A stretch of 21,021 nt of DNA, taken from IMG/VR virus record IMGVR_UViG_3300010885_042912, positions 1-21,021 of that record. One strand, given 5' to 3'. The position numbers and the translations under genes were made by a program. This DNA is from a virus. The notes beneath the pieces are model-generated. The model did no database searches. It was given only the letters and a program-made list of their open reading frames with translations, and was not told the origin of the DNA. Shown piece by piece: positions 1 through 7,801 of the stretch; position 1 is the first letter of the stretch; every line of letters begins with the position of its first letter.

Positions 1-1533
1 CGCCAGCCCGCCACCGAGATTGGTTTCGCTCATCGGCGCGGCGGCGTACGCTTTGCGCGCGTCCCACAGATCGGGGTACTGCTGCAGTTCGTGGTCCGGT
101 ATTTGGCCGAGAGCTGTGGTCCCGGGCCCAGTCTCAATCGTCACGTGCGGCATGCCCTTGGCGTCGCGCAGCGAGTAGATGTTGCTGCGACCCGACATCA
201 CGTCGTCGCAGTATCCGCCGACGCAGTGGCCCATTGTGTCGCCCTCGTTGCGGAGGGCTTCAGATAGTGTGGTTTTCGCGTGAACCGCAGCGGGGTCCAA
301 CTGGCCGCTATACCCGAGGGCCTCGTTGGCATACACCGGCCGCCCGTTTACGTGCTCGGTTACGGACCAGCCGTGGTCCTCGGGGACAAAGCTCCCCGGG
401 GCCTTCAACTGCACCCAGCGCATGCCGTTCGGATCGTCAGGATAGTCCTTGAACGGGTGGATCGCCGGGTTGTTCAGCCGCGCCGCTTGCTCGGCTTCCA
501 TCTGCTTGACACGGTACTGGTTGATCTTGCCGACGTGCTCCACGGCCTGCGGGAAGCTCATGCGCTGCAGGCTCTCGGGCCGCACCGCAAGCTCCGGCGG
601 CAACTGGCCCGACATAGCGTTCTTCATCTCGTCGCCGAAGTGGCTGAGATCGAAATTAGGCCTGACACCGTACAGCGGCTCCGTCGCCGGTTGCTTGCGC
701 AACCACGGAGCGGCCTGCATCAGCGCGCCCTGCGCGACGGGATCGTTCGCCCCATAGTAGCTCAAGCCCGGCTGCAGGTGGTGCGCGGTGTCAGCGGCGT
801 CGCCCGCGAAGTCGTTCGTGAACGGCGGCGGGTTGTGCTCGGTGCGGATTTCGCCTTCGTGGCGCGGCACCGTGTAGTAACCGATGGGGTCCGCTTTCAG
901 ACTGTCGTTGACGGTCTGGTGCCACCGCTCCGGGGTCATCTCCGGGTCGTAGTGCATCCCGCGCGCGGCGAGATCGCGCAGCGGGTCGGTCGGCGAACCG
1001 AAGTCCGTCTTGAGGTACTTCGCGAGCGACTTTTCGAGCCAGTTGCCGAGCGGCGTGGCGTTGTCGCTCAGGTCAGGCGTGCGGTCGATGATGCCCGCGT
1101 CGAGCCGCGCCGTGCGCGCGGCGGCTTCAGGGGAGAGGTTGATGCTGCGGTATCGGTGCTCCGCAGCCGCCTTGGCCATTGCATTTTCCACGGAATACGA
1201 AAGCCCCCCCGGAGAAGTGTCCCCACCCGGGCCGATAAGCTGGTATCTTTGGCTGGGTGCTGCGTGCTCCCCCCGGTCGCGCACCTTGTACCCAGCCGCT
1301 TGCGCATCGCGCGCAGCGAGCGGCGCGTCCGGAAAGAACTGGCCCCCACGCGGCTTGGCCGCCAGCGGAGGCAGCTCAACAGGGCGGGGCGGCGGCAGCG
1401 CGAGGACGCGCGGCGGCGCGGGCAAGGCCCGGCGCGGCACGGCCAAAGGCACGGCGCGGCGTTCCGCAGCCTGCGGGGCGCGGCGCTCGGCCGCGCCGAC
1501 CAACATCTCGAGGAGGTGGCTGGCGGCGCTCAT
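1..1533 (-). CDS. Large phage protein with PcfJ-type HCVG motif (partial, 3' end off the window)
   Basis: I translated the minus strand from the ATG at 1533 and found no stop through base 1, so 511 residues are visible and the C-terminus is missing. Residues 1-75 are rich in Ala, Arg and Pro. Residues 432-445 read DTMGHCVGGYCDDV and are followed by SGRSNIYSLRDAKG and PHVTIET. This pattern matches the core of PcfJ-like proteins (first described on an enterococcal conjugative plasmid). The same core occurs, as I recall, inside very large phage virion or internal proteins. Biochemical function is unknown. The start codon overlaps the adaptor stop (ATGA), so it is coupled to a virion gene, and its place after the adaptor and fibres fits an internal, ejected or tail-associated protein. 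That role is inferred. The motif is convincing, but the full length cannot be judged. Confidence 0.8.
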   Translation of the reverse strand, partial: MSAASHLLEMLVGAAERRAPQAAERRAVPLAVPRRALPAPPRVLALPPPRPVELPPLAAKPRGGQFFPDAPLAARDAQAAGYKVRDRGEHAAPSQRYQLIGPGGDTSPGGLSYSVENAMAKAAAEHRYRSINLSPEAAARTARLDAGIIDRTPDLSDNATPLGNWLEKSLAKYLKTDFGSPTDPLRDLAARGMHYDPEMTPERWHQTVNDSLKADPIGYYTVPRHEGEIRTEHNPPPFTNDFAGDAADTAHHLQPGLSYYGANDPVAQGALMQAAPWLRKQPATEPLYGVRPNFDLSHFGDEMKNAMSGQLPPELAVRPESLQRMSFPQAVEHVGKINQYRVKQMEAEQAARLNNPAIHPFKDYPDDPNGMRWVQLKAPGSFVPEDHGWSVTEHVNGRPVYANEALGYSGQLDPAAVHAKTTLSEALRNEGDTMGHCVGGYCDDVMSGRSNIYSLRDAKGMPHVTIETGPGTTALGQIPDHELQQYPDLWDARKAYAAAPMSETNLGGGLA

Positions 1534-2516
1534 TTAGTATAGGGGCTGATATTGGGCGCGATCATTATCGGCGAGTTGTCACGCTCCTCCGACTGCGCCG
1601 AGGCCAACGCTTGCGCGGCCTTGGCGTCGAGCATCGGCCCCCGGCTGGGGTCGACCTCGGCCAGCTCGTACACCAGCTTGGCGGCCAGACCAGCCACAAG
1701 GGCCTCGTACCAGCGCTGCGGTACTTCGATCTCCTGTGTGAGGGTTCCGACATCCATGATGTGCCGCGTGCGCCACAAAACGATCTGCTGCGCCGAGGCC
1801 GTGCTGTCCGGCACCGGCCAAAGGTGCATCACCGGTTGTCGAACCTGACGGTCGAACCAATACTGCAGCGGGCGGTTGCTCTGAAACGTCTTGTTCGGCA
1901 GGCTCGTGTAGTCGTCCCGGTTCATCCGGTAGAGCGGTATTTCCGTCGGGGTGTTGCCAAAATACACCGATGCCAACGAAAGCGTACCCGTCGTGGCGCG
2001 GATGCGGTAATAGGCCGACGCGGCGACCGTGTCGAGATCGAACCACGACCACTCACCCGCGACCGCTGCCGGGGCCTCGGTCTGGATCGTCGTCCACGTG
2101 CTGCCGTCCGGCGAGCGCTCCAGCGCGAGTGGCACCGAGGCCGCCGCCCACTGCGCGCCGATGGTGCTGACGAAGGTGGCCGCGCTAAACGCGGTGGTGT
2201 ATGTCGTCGATGCGGCAGTGTTCGTGCCCGTAACGGGCTGCAGCCAGCGCAAGTTGCTGTTCAGCACATCGATGGTGCCGAGATCGAGCGTCAGCGCGGA
2301 CACGCCTGCGTAGAGCGGGTAAATTTGCTTCTCGATGGTCCAGAGCTGCGGACCGTTGTTGCCCCAGTCGGCGAGCAGCAGGAACAGCTGGTCCTTCGCG
2401 ATGTCGACCGTCTCGGATGTGATCTTCTCCGCAGGCAGCAAACAACGGCGGCATGCGTTCTCGATGACGCGCCGCGTGGTGAAGGTCGTCTGGGAAACCG
2501 TACCGGAAAAGGCCAT
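1530..2516 (-). CDS. Head-to-tail adaptor-like protein with an inserted beta domain
   Basis: 328 aa. Residues 1-80 look like the helical start of P22 gp4/T7 gp11-type adaptors: a helix around VIENACRRCLLPAEKITSE, then LFLLLADWGNNGPQLWTIEK and a 'YPLYAGVSALTLD' strand. The C-terminal half has the family-like run 'IPLYRMNRDDYTSLPNKTF', 'PVMHLWPVPDS' and 'PQRWYEALVAGLAAKLVYE'. Between them, at about residues 90-195, lies a Thr/Ser/Ala-rich beta segment (SPDGSTWTTIQTE ... WFDLDTVAASAYYRIRAT) that resembles a discoidin/F5-8C-like or Ig-like domain. Typical adaptors are about 160-200 aa, so the insert explains the extra length. It should sit under the portal and seal the head. The start at 2516 has only a weak ribosome site, but a promoter lies about 60 nt upstream. 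No database search was possible. Confidence 0.65.
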   Translation of the reverse strand: MAFSGTVSQTTFTTRRVIENACRRCLLPAEKITSETVDIAKDQLFLLLADWGNNGPQLWTIEKQIYPLYAGVSALTLDLGTIDVLNSNLRWLQPVTGTNTAASTTYTTAFSAATFVSTIGAQWAAASVPLALERSPDGSTWTTIQTEAPAAVAGEWSWFDLDTVAASAYYRIRATTGTLSLASVYFGNTPTEIPLYRMNRDDYTSLPNKTFQSNRPLQYWFDRQVRQPVMHLWPVPDSTASAQQIVLWRTRHIMDVGTLTQEIEVPQRWYEALVAGLAAKLVYELAEVDPSRGPMLDAKAAQALASAQSEERDNSPIMIAPNISPYTK

Positions 2517-2573
2517 GAGATGGTGCTCGTTTAGGGCGGCAGCAAGCCATCAAGGGCAAGCATCTCCGCCGTT

Positions 2574-2602
2574 ACTATACCGCAATCGCGCGCGGCTCGC
2601 AA
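2574..2602 (-). promoter_or_regulatory. Internal leftward sigma70-type promoter before the adaptor gene
   Basis: Read on the minus strand, -35 TTGCGA (2602-2597) and -10 TATAGT (2579-2574) are separated by exactly 17 nt. The -10 matches five of six consensus bases and the -35 matches four. The predicted transcript would start near 2567, about 50 nt before the adaptor ATG. It sits in one of the few non-coding gaps of the leftward block (2517-2711). The rest of that gap shows no convincing terminator. Confidence 0.55.
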
Positions 2603-2711
2603 GCTACTCGGCTTTGGCAGCGCCCACCGCAATCAGGGCTTCCGCATCGGCGTGCATTTGGGCTGCGGGGCTCACGGCGCAAGCATAGAGCAACCACACG
2701 CTCTTAGCAAG

Positions 2712-4256
2712 TTACATCAAAAAGAAGTTGCCAGTATTTGGCGCGGTGAACGTGATCCCGGTATTGTTCCCGCCGTCCACGTTGCCATCGCTCGTGTAGG
2801 CAAGGAAAGTTGCGCCGCCCGTAAAATTCATGTCCTTGATCGTCATCCCGGTGAAGGTGACGGTGCCGGAAGCCTTGCTAAGCGTGGCAGCGCTGCCTGC
2901 GGTGTCTGATCGCAGCGAGCAGTTGGATAGAGTAACGTTGGTGACGACTGTCGTCTTGGTTGCTTCAAGCTGGATTTCGCCGGTCGAAGACTGAATTGTG
3001 CCGATGGTGGCGCAGTTGGAAAGCCTTGTCGTGCCCGCAGTGTTTAGGACGGTGACATTGCTGCTGTTGATGCCCTGAAGTACGTGGGTGACGTTGTTGA
3101 TGCACTCGATGACGAACCCGGCTGGGAACGTGGTCAGGCCGAAACTGCCCCCACCGCCGCTTACCTTGAACCTGCCGCCGCTGCTGGTAATAGTGGTTGT
3201 GGGCGAGCCAGATGTAGACGTGTTCCAATTGTCAGCGGTCAGATTATAGGCACCGAGCGCGACAGTTTGCGCGTCGGCCCAGAAGGTATTCGCAGCCACA
3301 TCACTGCCAAGCGTCAGTGATGCGCCAACGATCAGCGTGTTGCTGATCGTGCGCCCATTGGTAACCAGCGTGCCGGATACGGTGAGGCTGCCGCTTGCGT
3401 TGTTCCACCCGCCTGAGCCGCCGCCCAGTCCGGTCGGGATTATCAAGTTGCTGACCGCGAGACCCGCCGCGCCGATTGAGACCGATGAGGTGTAGCCGGA
3501 GAAGCTGAGCGAAGCGAGAGAGCCCGTCAACGTCGTCACTTGCGCGCCGCTACCACCAGCGAGCGTCAAACCAATGCCCGATGCACCGGCCGACACAGTC
3601 GTTGAAAAGGTCCCGACGTTGACCGTGACCGATCCGGGGTTGGTCGTTGTGCCCGCAAGGTTTAGTGCCGTGCCGCCCGCCGAAGCGACGTTGATAACGA
3701 CAGTGCCGCCCGTGCCGAAATTGAGCGTGCCCGTACCCGCCGAAGTGCTGAGGTTTCCTGCAGTGAGAAGCTTGCCGTTCATGGCAAGCGTGCCGATGCT
3801 CACTGAAACAGCGCCCGTCGTGCTGAACGCACTACCCATAGTGACGGTGATGCCCGAGCCGCTGATCGTCAGCGGCGCTCCCAGCGCGGCACCATTGGCA
3901 TCAAGCGCGCAGCTTGTGGAACAGGTAACGGTGCCCGTCCATCCAGAGGCGGACACGCCCGAAGCAGCAATGGTGAGCCCGCCCGCGCCGAGCGTCATGG
4001 AACGCGTATTGGCGAATGCCAGAGTACCCGATGATGGCGCTTTCAGGGTCAGGCTGCGAAGCGCTGTCGTGACCGAGCGGGTGGCCGTGTAGGATGCCGA
4101 TGCGGTATTGTTATCGAACGTCACATCGTCCGAGGAACCGGGAACGGCCTGCCCGCCAATGCCGCCCGACGTAAGCGCCCACTTGACGCCAGCGGTTGCG
4201 TCCCACGTGAATGCCGCCGTTACAACGCCTGTCGAGGCTGCAAACCTTGCGGCCAT
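2712..4256 (-). CDS. Tail spike/fibre-like beta-rich protein
   Basis: 514 aa, very rich in Gly, Thr, Ser, Ala and Val, and almost free of charged runs. The N-terminus has 'WDATAGVKWALTSGG' followed by 'VPGSSDDVTFDN', an opening seen in repetitive beta-solenoid surface proteins. Short strand-turn repeats then fill the whole chain, such as 'SLTLKAPSSGTLAF', 'LTIAASGVSASGWTG' and 'VSIGTLAMNGKLL'. The C-terminus ends with 'DGNVDGGNNTGITFTAP'. This suggests a beta-helix spike or fibre that contacts the host surface. I see no enzymatic motif. The gene starts 3 nt after the stop of the preceding fibre gene, so the two are probably co-transcribed and may form one adsorption apparatus. Function is inferred from composition and position. 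Confidence 0.6.
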   Translation of the reverse strand: MAARFAASTGVVTAAFTWDATAGVKWALTSGGIGGQAVPGSSDDVTFDNNTASASYTATRSVTTALRSLTLKAPSSGTLAFANTRSMTLGAGGLTIAASGVSASGWTGTVTCSTSCALDANGAALGAPLTISGSGITVTMGSAFSTTGAVSVSIGTLAMNGKLLTAGNLSTSAGTGTLNFGTGGTVVINVASAGGTALNLAGTTTNPGSVTVNVGTFSTTVSAGASGIGLTLAGGSGAQVTTLTGSLASLSFSGYTSSVSIGAAGLAVSNLIIPTGLGGGSGGWNNASGSLTVSGTLVTNGRTISNTLIVGASLTLGSDVAANTFWADAQTVALGAYNLTADNWNTSTSGSPTTTITSSGGRFKVSGGGGSFGLTTFPAGFVIECINNVTHVLQGINSSNVTVLNTAGTTRLSNCATIGTIQSSTGEIQLEATKTTVVTNVTLSNCSLRSDTAGSAATLSKASGTVTFTGMTIKDMNFTGGATFLAYTSDGNVDGGNNTGITFTAPNTGNFFLM

Positions 4257-4259
4257 AGG

Positions 4260-5465
4260 CTAAGCCTCCTGCGCCACGGCGATGACATCCCACTTGGTAT
4301 CTGCCGCGTTGTAGATCGCGCCAACATAGACTGTCTTGCTGATGACTGTTGTCGTGGGGATCGTCACGCCGATTGCCCGAAAAACCCCGTTCCATGTCAG
4401 CGCTCGTGCGGTCCCGTTGTCCTTAAAGCGGAACGTCAGTTTATCGCCATCCAGCGGAGTTCCTATGGGGGCGTTGACTGTCAGCGCCGCCGCCTGTGCC
4501 GTGCGCGCGTGCATGTCATAACTGCCGAGATCGGGCGAGATCGTGGCTGTGCTGGCCTGACTGTCCACGCGCGGGTCAATGCGCTTGCTTGAAAGCGTCT
4601 GCGCATCGGTCGTGCCGACAATTGGGCCGCTCGGCAGCGTTGGCTTGCCGGAAAGGTCGCTGTAGGCCCCGGTTGCGGCCACCGTCGCAAGGCCAAGGTT
4701 CGTGCGCGCTGTTGGCACGTTTAACAGGTCGCTTAAGTTGTTCCCAGCGAGCAGCGCACCGACCAGATTGTGTTCAAGGATCGTCCAGCTTGCGCCCACC
4801 GCCGCCTGCGTACCGCCTGCGTTGGTGGTGTTGCAGACGATCATGTCGCCTGCATCAACCGAAACGCCGCTCGCGCCGCCGATCTTGCCAGCTACCGAGA
4901 TCACATAGGCATCGCCCACCGCTGCCGCTGGATAGTTTGGATTGGTCGAAGCGTCGATTGATCCCTTGTATTTTAGCGCCGATGTGACCGACTGGTCAAC
5001 ATAGGTCTTGGTCGCCTTTTGGCTCGGGACGCGGGTGTCGCTGTTGGCCGTGAACGTGCCGTCAGTGTCCACATTGAGCGCGGATGAGGTGCCAAGCGAA
5101 GGCCCGCCTGTAAGATCGCTGTAGGCCCCCGTAGCAGCCACTGTAGCAAGGCCGAGGTTCGTACGCGCGGCCGACGCCGTAGATGCCCCAGTGCCCCCAT
5201 AGGCGAGCGCCAACGTACCGCCTAGTGTGATCGTCCCGCTTGTCGTGATCGGCGTACCCGAAAACCCGAGCCCGGTTGAGCCGCCGGACAGCGCAACGCT
5301 TGTGACCGTGCCCGATCCACCGGGGGCCCAGCCAGCTGCGGTCAGCACATACGCTTCTTGCCCCGCCAGCGGTGCTGGAGCCTCTCCTTGAATGCCGTCC
5401 AAGCCGCCAGCAGGCGGCGTGAACGTACCAAAATCAACGATCCCCGCGTGGGGCGCTACGGACAC
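4260..5465 (-). CDS. Tail fibre protein with repeated ARTNLGLATVAATGAYSDL modules
   Basis: 401 aa with a GTG start that overlaps the preceding stop (TAGTG). Features in order: a short N-terminal segment (residues 1-50) that may anchor to the tail; 'GTVTSVALSGGSTGLGFSG'; 'LALAYGGTGASTASAARTNL'; a first ARTNLGLATVAATGAYSDL copy; the widespread fibre segment 'DGTFTANSDTRVPSQKATKT'; a globular-looking stretch with 'YKGSIDASTNPNYPAAAVGD' and 'DAGDMIVCNTTNAGGTQ'; a second ARTNLGLATVAATGAYSDL copy; and a C-terminal beta domain. These modules are typical of phage side-tail fibres in many Proteobacteria, although the receptor-binding tip cannot be assigned. It sits directly upstream of a second beta-rich spike-like gene. 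Confidence 0.8.
   Translation of the reverse strand: MSVAPHAGIVDFGTFTPPAGGLDGIQGEAPAPLAGQEAYVLTAAGWAPGGSGTVTSVALSGGSTGLGFSGTPITTSGTITLGGTLALAYGGTGASTASAARTNLGLATVAATGAYSDLTGGPSLGTSSALNVDTDGTFTANSDTRVPSQKATKTYVDQSVTSALKYKGSIDASTNPNYPAAAVGDAYVISVAGKIGGASGVSVDAGDMIVCNTTNAGGTQAAVGASWTILEHNLVGALLAGNNLSDLLNVPTARTNLGLATVAATGAYSDLSGKPTLPSGPIVGTTDAQTLSSKRIDPRVDSQASTATISPDLGSYDMHARTAQAAALTVNAPIGTPLDGDKLTFRFKDNGTARALTWNGVFRAIGVTIPTTTVISKTVYVGAIYNAADTKWDVIAVAQEA
4656..4710 (-). repeat. Fibre module repeat, copy B
   Basis: DNA for the second ARTNLGLATVAATGAYSDL copy in the tail fibre gene. It resembles 5115-5169 closely, with scattered, mostly synonymous third-base differences. The protein sequence is therefore conserved more than the DNA. 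Confidence 0.7.
5115..5169 (-). repeat. Fibre module repeat, copy A
   Basis: First ARTNLGLATVAATGAYSDL copy in the tail fibre gene, partner of 4656-4710. Such near-identical segments can recombine and shuffle fibre modules between phages. That general role is established, but nothing here shows a recombination event. Confidence 0.7.
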
Positions 5466-6025
5466 TACGCGAGGCTTTCGATGAACGCCTTGTGCTTGGC
5501 GATGAGGTCGGCTTCGAGAGCCTTGGCCTCGGCTTGTGCGGCGATTGCGTCGTCTTTCGCCGCATCTGCTGCGGCGATTGCGGCGTTCAGTTCGTCAACA
5601 CGTGCATCGAGCCCGGCCTGCGTGGCGGCCGCAGCCGCCACCGCGTCCTGCGCGGCGGTGAACTTGGCGGTGGCCGCCCGGCTGGCGGCGCTGGTCTGCT
5701 TGCGCAGATCGGCGGCTTCGGCCCGCGCGTCGGCGATGATCTGCCCGGCGTCGGCGTTGGCCTTATCCAGCAGCGCCTGCGCGTCTGCAGCAGCTTTCGC
5801 CAGCGCGGCCTCGGCCTCGGCCTTCTCGGCGGAAAGCCCCTCGCGCAGGGCGACGATTTCGCTGGCCTTGCCCGCGAGAGCGATGGCCTCGTTGTTCTGG
5901 TCGATGCTGCTCTGCAGCTCTTTGAGCTTGGCGGCGTACACTTCGGGGTTGGCCACGACCGCGAGAAGGTCGAACAGCGCCCCGGACCCGCTGGCGCTGC
6001 TGCCGTCGATGTTGGTCGCGATCAT
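5465..6025 (-). CDS. Ala-rich coiled-coil protein upstream of the tail fibres
   Basis: 186 aa. From about residue 30 to the end the sequence is Ala/Glu/Lys/Asp-rich with heptad-like spacing (for example KLKELQSSIDQNNEAIALAG and EKAEAEAALAKAAADAQALL). It should therefore form a long coiled coil. No signal peptide, membrane segment or enzymatic motif is seen. It overlaps the upstream gene by 4 nt (ATGA) and the downstream fibre gene by 1 nt. This placement suggests a structural rod, fibre-attachment or assembly factor. I do not recognise a named family, and low-complexity coiled coils give misleading similarity, so the call stays descriptive. Confidence 0.7.
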   Translation of the reverse strand: MIATNIDGSSASGSGALFDLLAVVANPEVYAAKLKELQSSIDQNNEAIALAGKASEIVALREGLSAEKAEAEAALAKAAADAQALLDKANADAGQIIADARAEAADLRKQTSAASRAATAKFTAAQDAVAAAAATQAGLDARVDELNAAIAAADAAKDDAIAAQAEAKALEADLIAKHKAFIESLA

Positions 6026-6354
6026 GCGCCGAGGCCTCCGTTACCCGCTTGGATGACAGTGAACCGAGCGTTGCCCGTGCCGCTGTTGCTCTTGATACGG
6101 ACGGCACGCGCCGGGTAGGCGAGATTGCTGTCGGTCGTGGCGGTCTTGGCCGTGAGCGACGGGTGGTCGGTCCAGTTGCCGGTGCTCGGGTCGTACGCGT
6201 CCGCGAAAACATCGTCGAAAGTGTACTGCACCGTGACGTTTTCGGTCCCGGTGATCAGCACGCTCAGCGCGACGGCGGTCGGATTGGCGTAGAGATCGAT
6301 GGGGATCGGCACGGATACGCCGGTCCCCGTAACGTTGACAACAATGGGGCGCAT
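6022..6354 (-). CDS. Small beta-rich virion-type protein, unknown
   Basis: 110 aa. The sequence is dominated by short beta-type segments: RPIVVNVTGTGVSVPIPIDL, VALSVLITGTENVTVQYTFD, and a C-terminal 'ARFTVIQAGNGGLGA'. One aromatic, acidic loop follows (DDVFADAYDPSTGNWTDHPS). Such proteins often lie between capsid and tail genes in phages of this type and are annotated as hypothetical structural proteins. No catalytic motif is visible. Its stop overlaps the start of the coiled-coil gene (ATGA), and it follows the previous gene after about 10 nt, so it belongs to the same transcript. Confidence 0.75.
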   Translation of the reverse strand: MRPIVVNVTGTGVSVPIPIDLYANPTAVALSVLITGTENVTVQYTFDDVFADAYDPSTGNWTDHPSLTAKTATTDSNLAYPARAVRIKSNSGTGNARFTVIQAGNGGLGA

Positions 6355-6364
6355 GCGCGGTTCC

Positions 6365-6811
6365 TTAGTCGGTGCTGCTCGACTTCTGGACGTAGTTGAT
6401 CGTCACCCCGACCGAGCCAGCGGTCGGCTGGCCGACCGAAGTCACGGTGACCACGACCTGTCCGTTCGTGCCGATGCTTGACATGGCGAGCAGTTGCGCA
6501 CCGGTGTAGCTCGGGGTCGCGCGGCCTGCGGTCTTGGCGTTGACGCCGCTGGCGTAGGTGGTGTCGCCGGTGGAGATACCTGCCGACAGCGTCGCCGAGG
6601 TGGCGCTGTTGTACGCAGTCGTGACATCGGGGACGATGCTGGTGATCTGCGAGTTGTACGGCAGGTTGAAGGTGAGGTTCTGCACCAGCGTCGCGTCGAA
6701 CGCAACGGTCTGGAACTGCGAAAGGTGGGCGAACCCAAGGTTCGAGCCGCCGCTGTAACCAGCGGGCCGGTCGCCCGAAATCAGCGGGCCTGAAAAGGTA
6801 GTCTGGGACAC
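6365..6811 (-). CDS. Virion-type protein after the major capsid gene, unknown
   Basis: 148 aa from a GTG at 6811. I prefer this start over an upstream in-frame ATG at 6856 for two reasons. The GTG has a ribosome site (GGGAG, 8 nt away), and the longer version would begin inside a terminator hairpin. The protein begins MSQTTFSGPLISGDRPAGYS, then has 'FQTVAFDATLVQNLTFNLPY', 'LSAGISTGDTTYASGVNAKT' and a C-terminal beta run (GQVVVTVTSVGQPTAGSVGV). It is Gly/Thr/Ser-rich and mostly beta-strand, without charged patches. It could be a head decoration, fibre-base or neck protein. Position just behind the capsid gene is the main clue. No named family is recognised. Confidence 0.7.
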   Translation of the reverse strand: MSQTTFSGPLISGDRPAGYSGGSNLGFAHLSQFQTVAFDATLVQNLTFNLPYNSQITSIVPDVTTAYNSATSATLSAGISTGDTTYASGVNAKTAGRATPSYTGAQLLAMSSIGTNGQVVVTVTSVGQPTAGSVGVTINYVQKSSSTD

Positions 6812-6825
6812 GTGTTTTCTCCCGT

Positions 6826-6865
6826 GAGAACCGAAGGAGGTGCCTCGGAAATCCAAGGCACCTCC
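6826..6865 (-). terminator. Rho-independent terminator or attenuator behind the major capsid gene
   Basis: The minus-strand RNA can form a 13-bp stem (GGAGGTGCCTTGG / CCGAGGCACCTCC, one G-U pair) with a 4-nt loop, followed by the moderately U-rich TTCGGTTCTC. Read on the plus strand, the wobble becomes a C-A mismatch. That supports action on leftward transcripts. It starts 8 nt after the capsid stop codon. The tail is not a pure U run, so partial read-through is plausible, giving more capsid than downstream message. Confidence 0.7.
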
Positions 6866-6873
6866 CAGTCGGC

Positions 6874-7788
6874 TCAGATGCCCGGCGTGCCGAACAGGCC
6901 GCGCGGGTCGGTGAAGCCGAACGCATAGCGCTCGGTGGCCTTGTAGCGCATGCTGTCGGTTTCGAAGTCACCCTCCATCGACTTCTCAAGACCGCGACGC
7001 ATCGCGAGCTTGAGACCCTCGGGGGCGTCCGTCTGGACGAACCACGCGGTGGTCGAGGTGATGCGCGACAGGTTGGCCTGACCGTCCGGCAGCAACGCCA
7101 TCGACTTGACGGGGTTGATGTCGTTGTTGGCCGTACCGGCCCGCAGCGCGGACTTCAGCAGCACTTCCGCCTGAAACACGTTCGAAGGACCAGTGACGAT
7201 CTTCTTCGGCGTGAGCCGGATGCGCTTGCCGTTGTTGTCCACCGCGTTGCGGATTTGGATCAGCAGCTGCTCGAGCGACGTCTGCGAAAGGCTCGCAGCC
7301 GTGGCCAGCTTGTTGCTGAACGTACCGGTAGCAGTCGGGTGCGCAGTCGAGCAAAGCTCCACGCCGTCACCACCCAGATACGAGCTGTTGAAGGCCCGGT
7401 TGATGATGTTGGCCCCAAGGGTTTCCTTGGTCTCGATCAGCGACTGCGCAAGGTGCTTCGCATAGGTCTGGCCGATGCGAATGTGGTCGCCGTCTTCGAC
7501 GAGGACCTTGGTCAGCGCGAACGCGAGACCGTACACCTTGTAGACGTAGCGCTGGATGAACAGCACGCCGCCCGACTGGTAGGTGACCGGCATGCCGTCC
7601 GGGAGTTCCGGCGCGGCACCGAAGCCGAACAGCACAGGCTCTTCGTGGTAGTTCCGGGGGATGCCCTTGAACTCCTTGAAGACCTGCGCGTACTCGTCGG
7701 CGCGCTGGTCGTAAACACCGTTGAACTCTTCGTTGAGGATCGGTTCGACGATGGAGCGGAAGTCAGTTGACCTCATCGGGGTAGCCAT
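6874..7788 (-). CDS. Major capsid protein (HK97-fold type)
   Basis: 304 aa. Assigned from overall pattern and position: an N-terminal arm (MRSTDFRSIVEPILNEEFNG), 'GVLFIQRYVYKVYGLAFALT', a long helix around IRIGQTYAKHLAQSLIETKE, 'LLIQIRNAVDNNGKRIRLTP' followed by KKIVTGPSNVFQAEVLL, and a C-terminal 'RYKATERYAFGFTDPRGLFG'. Phage HK97-fold capsid proteins of about 300 aa share this order. It has the best ribosome site in the block (AAGGAGGG, 8 nt before the ATG, starting in the previous stop codon), as expected for the most abundant virion protein. A hairpin terminator follows directly. It lies downstream of scaffold-like and decoration-like genes. No protease domain is fused to it. Confidence 0.85.
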   Translation of the reverse strand: MATPMRSTDFRSIVEPILNEEFNGVYDQRADEYAQVFKEFKGIPRNYHEEPVLFGFGAAPELPDGMPVTYQSGGVLFIQRYVYKVYGLAFALTKVLVEDGDHIRIGQTYAKHLAQSLIETKETLGANIINRAFNSSYLGGDGVELCSTAHPTATGTFSNKLATAASLSQTSLEQLLIQIRNAVDNNGKRIRLTPKKIVTGPSNVFQAEVLLKSALRAGTANNDINPVKSMALLPDGQANLSRITSTTAWFVQTDAPEGLKLAMRRGLEKSMEGDFETDSMRYKATERYAFGFTDPRGLFGTPGI

Positions 7789-7801
7789 GGCTCAGCCCTC
7801 C

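Noticed and set aside
280-2534. Long plus-strand open frames of 420 and 425 codons over the left end
   Set aside because: They lie opposite the PcfJ-type and adaptor genes, are Arg/Leu/Val-rich as expected for antisense frames of high-G+C genes, and lack ribosome sites or family patterns.
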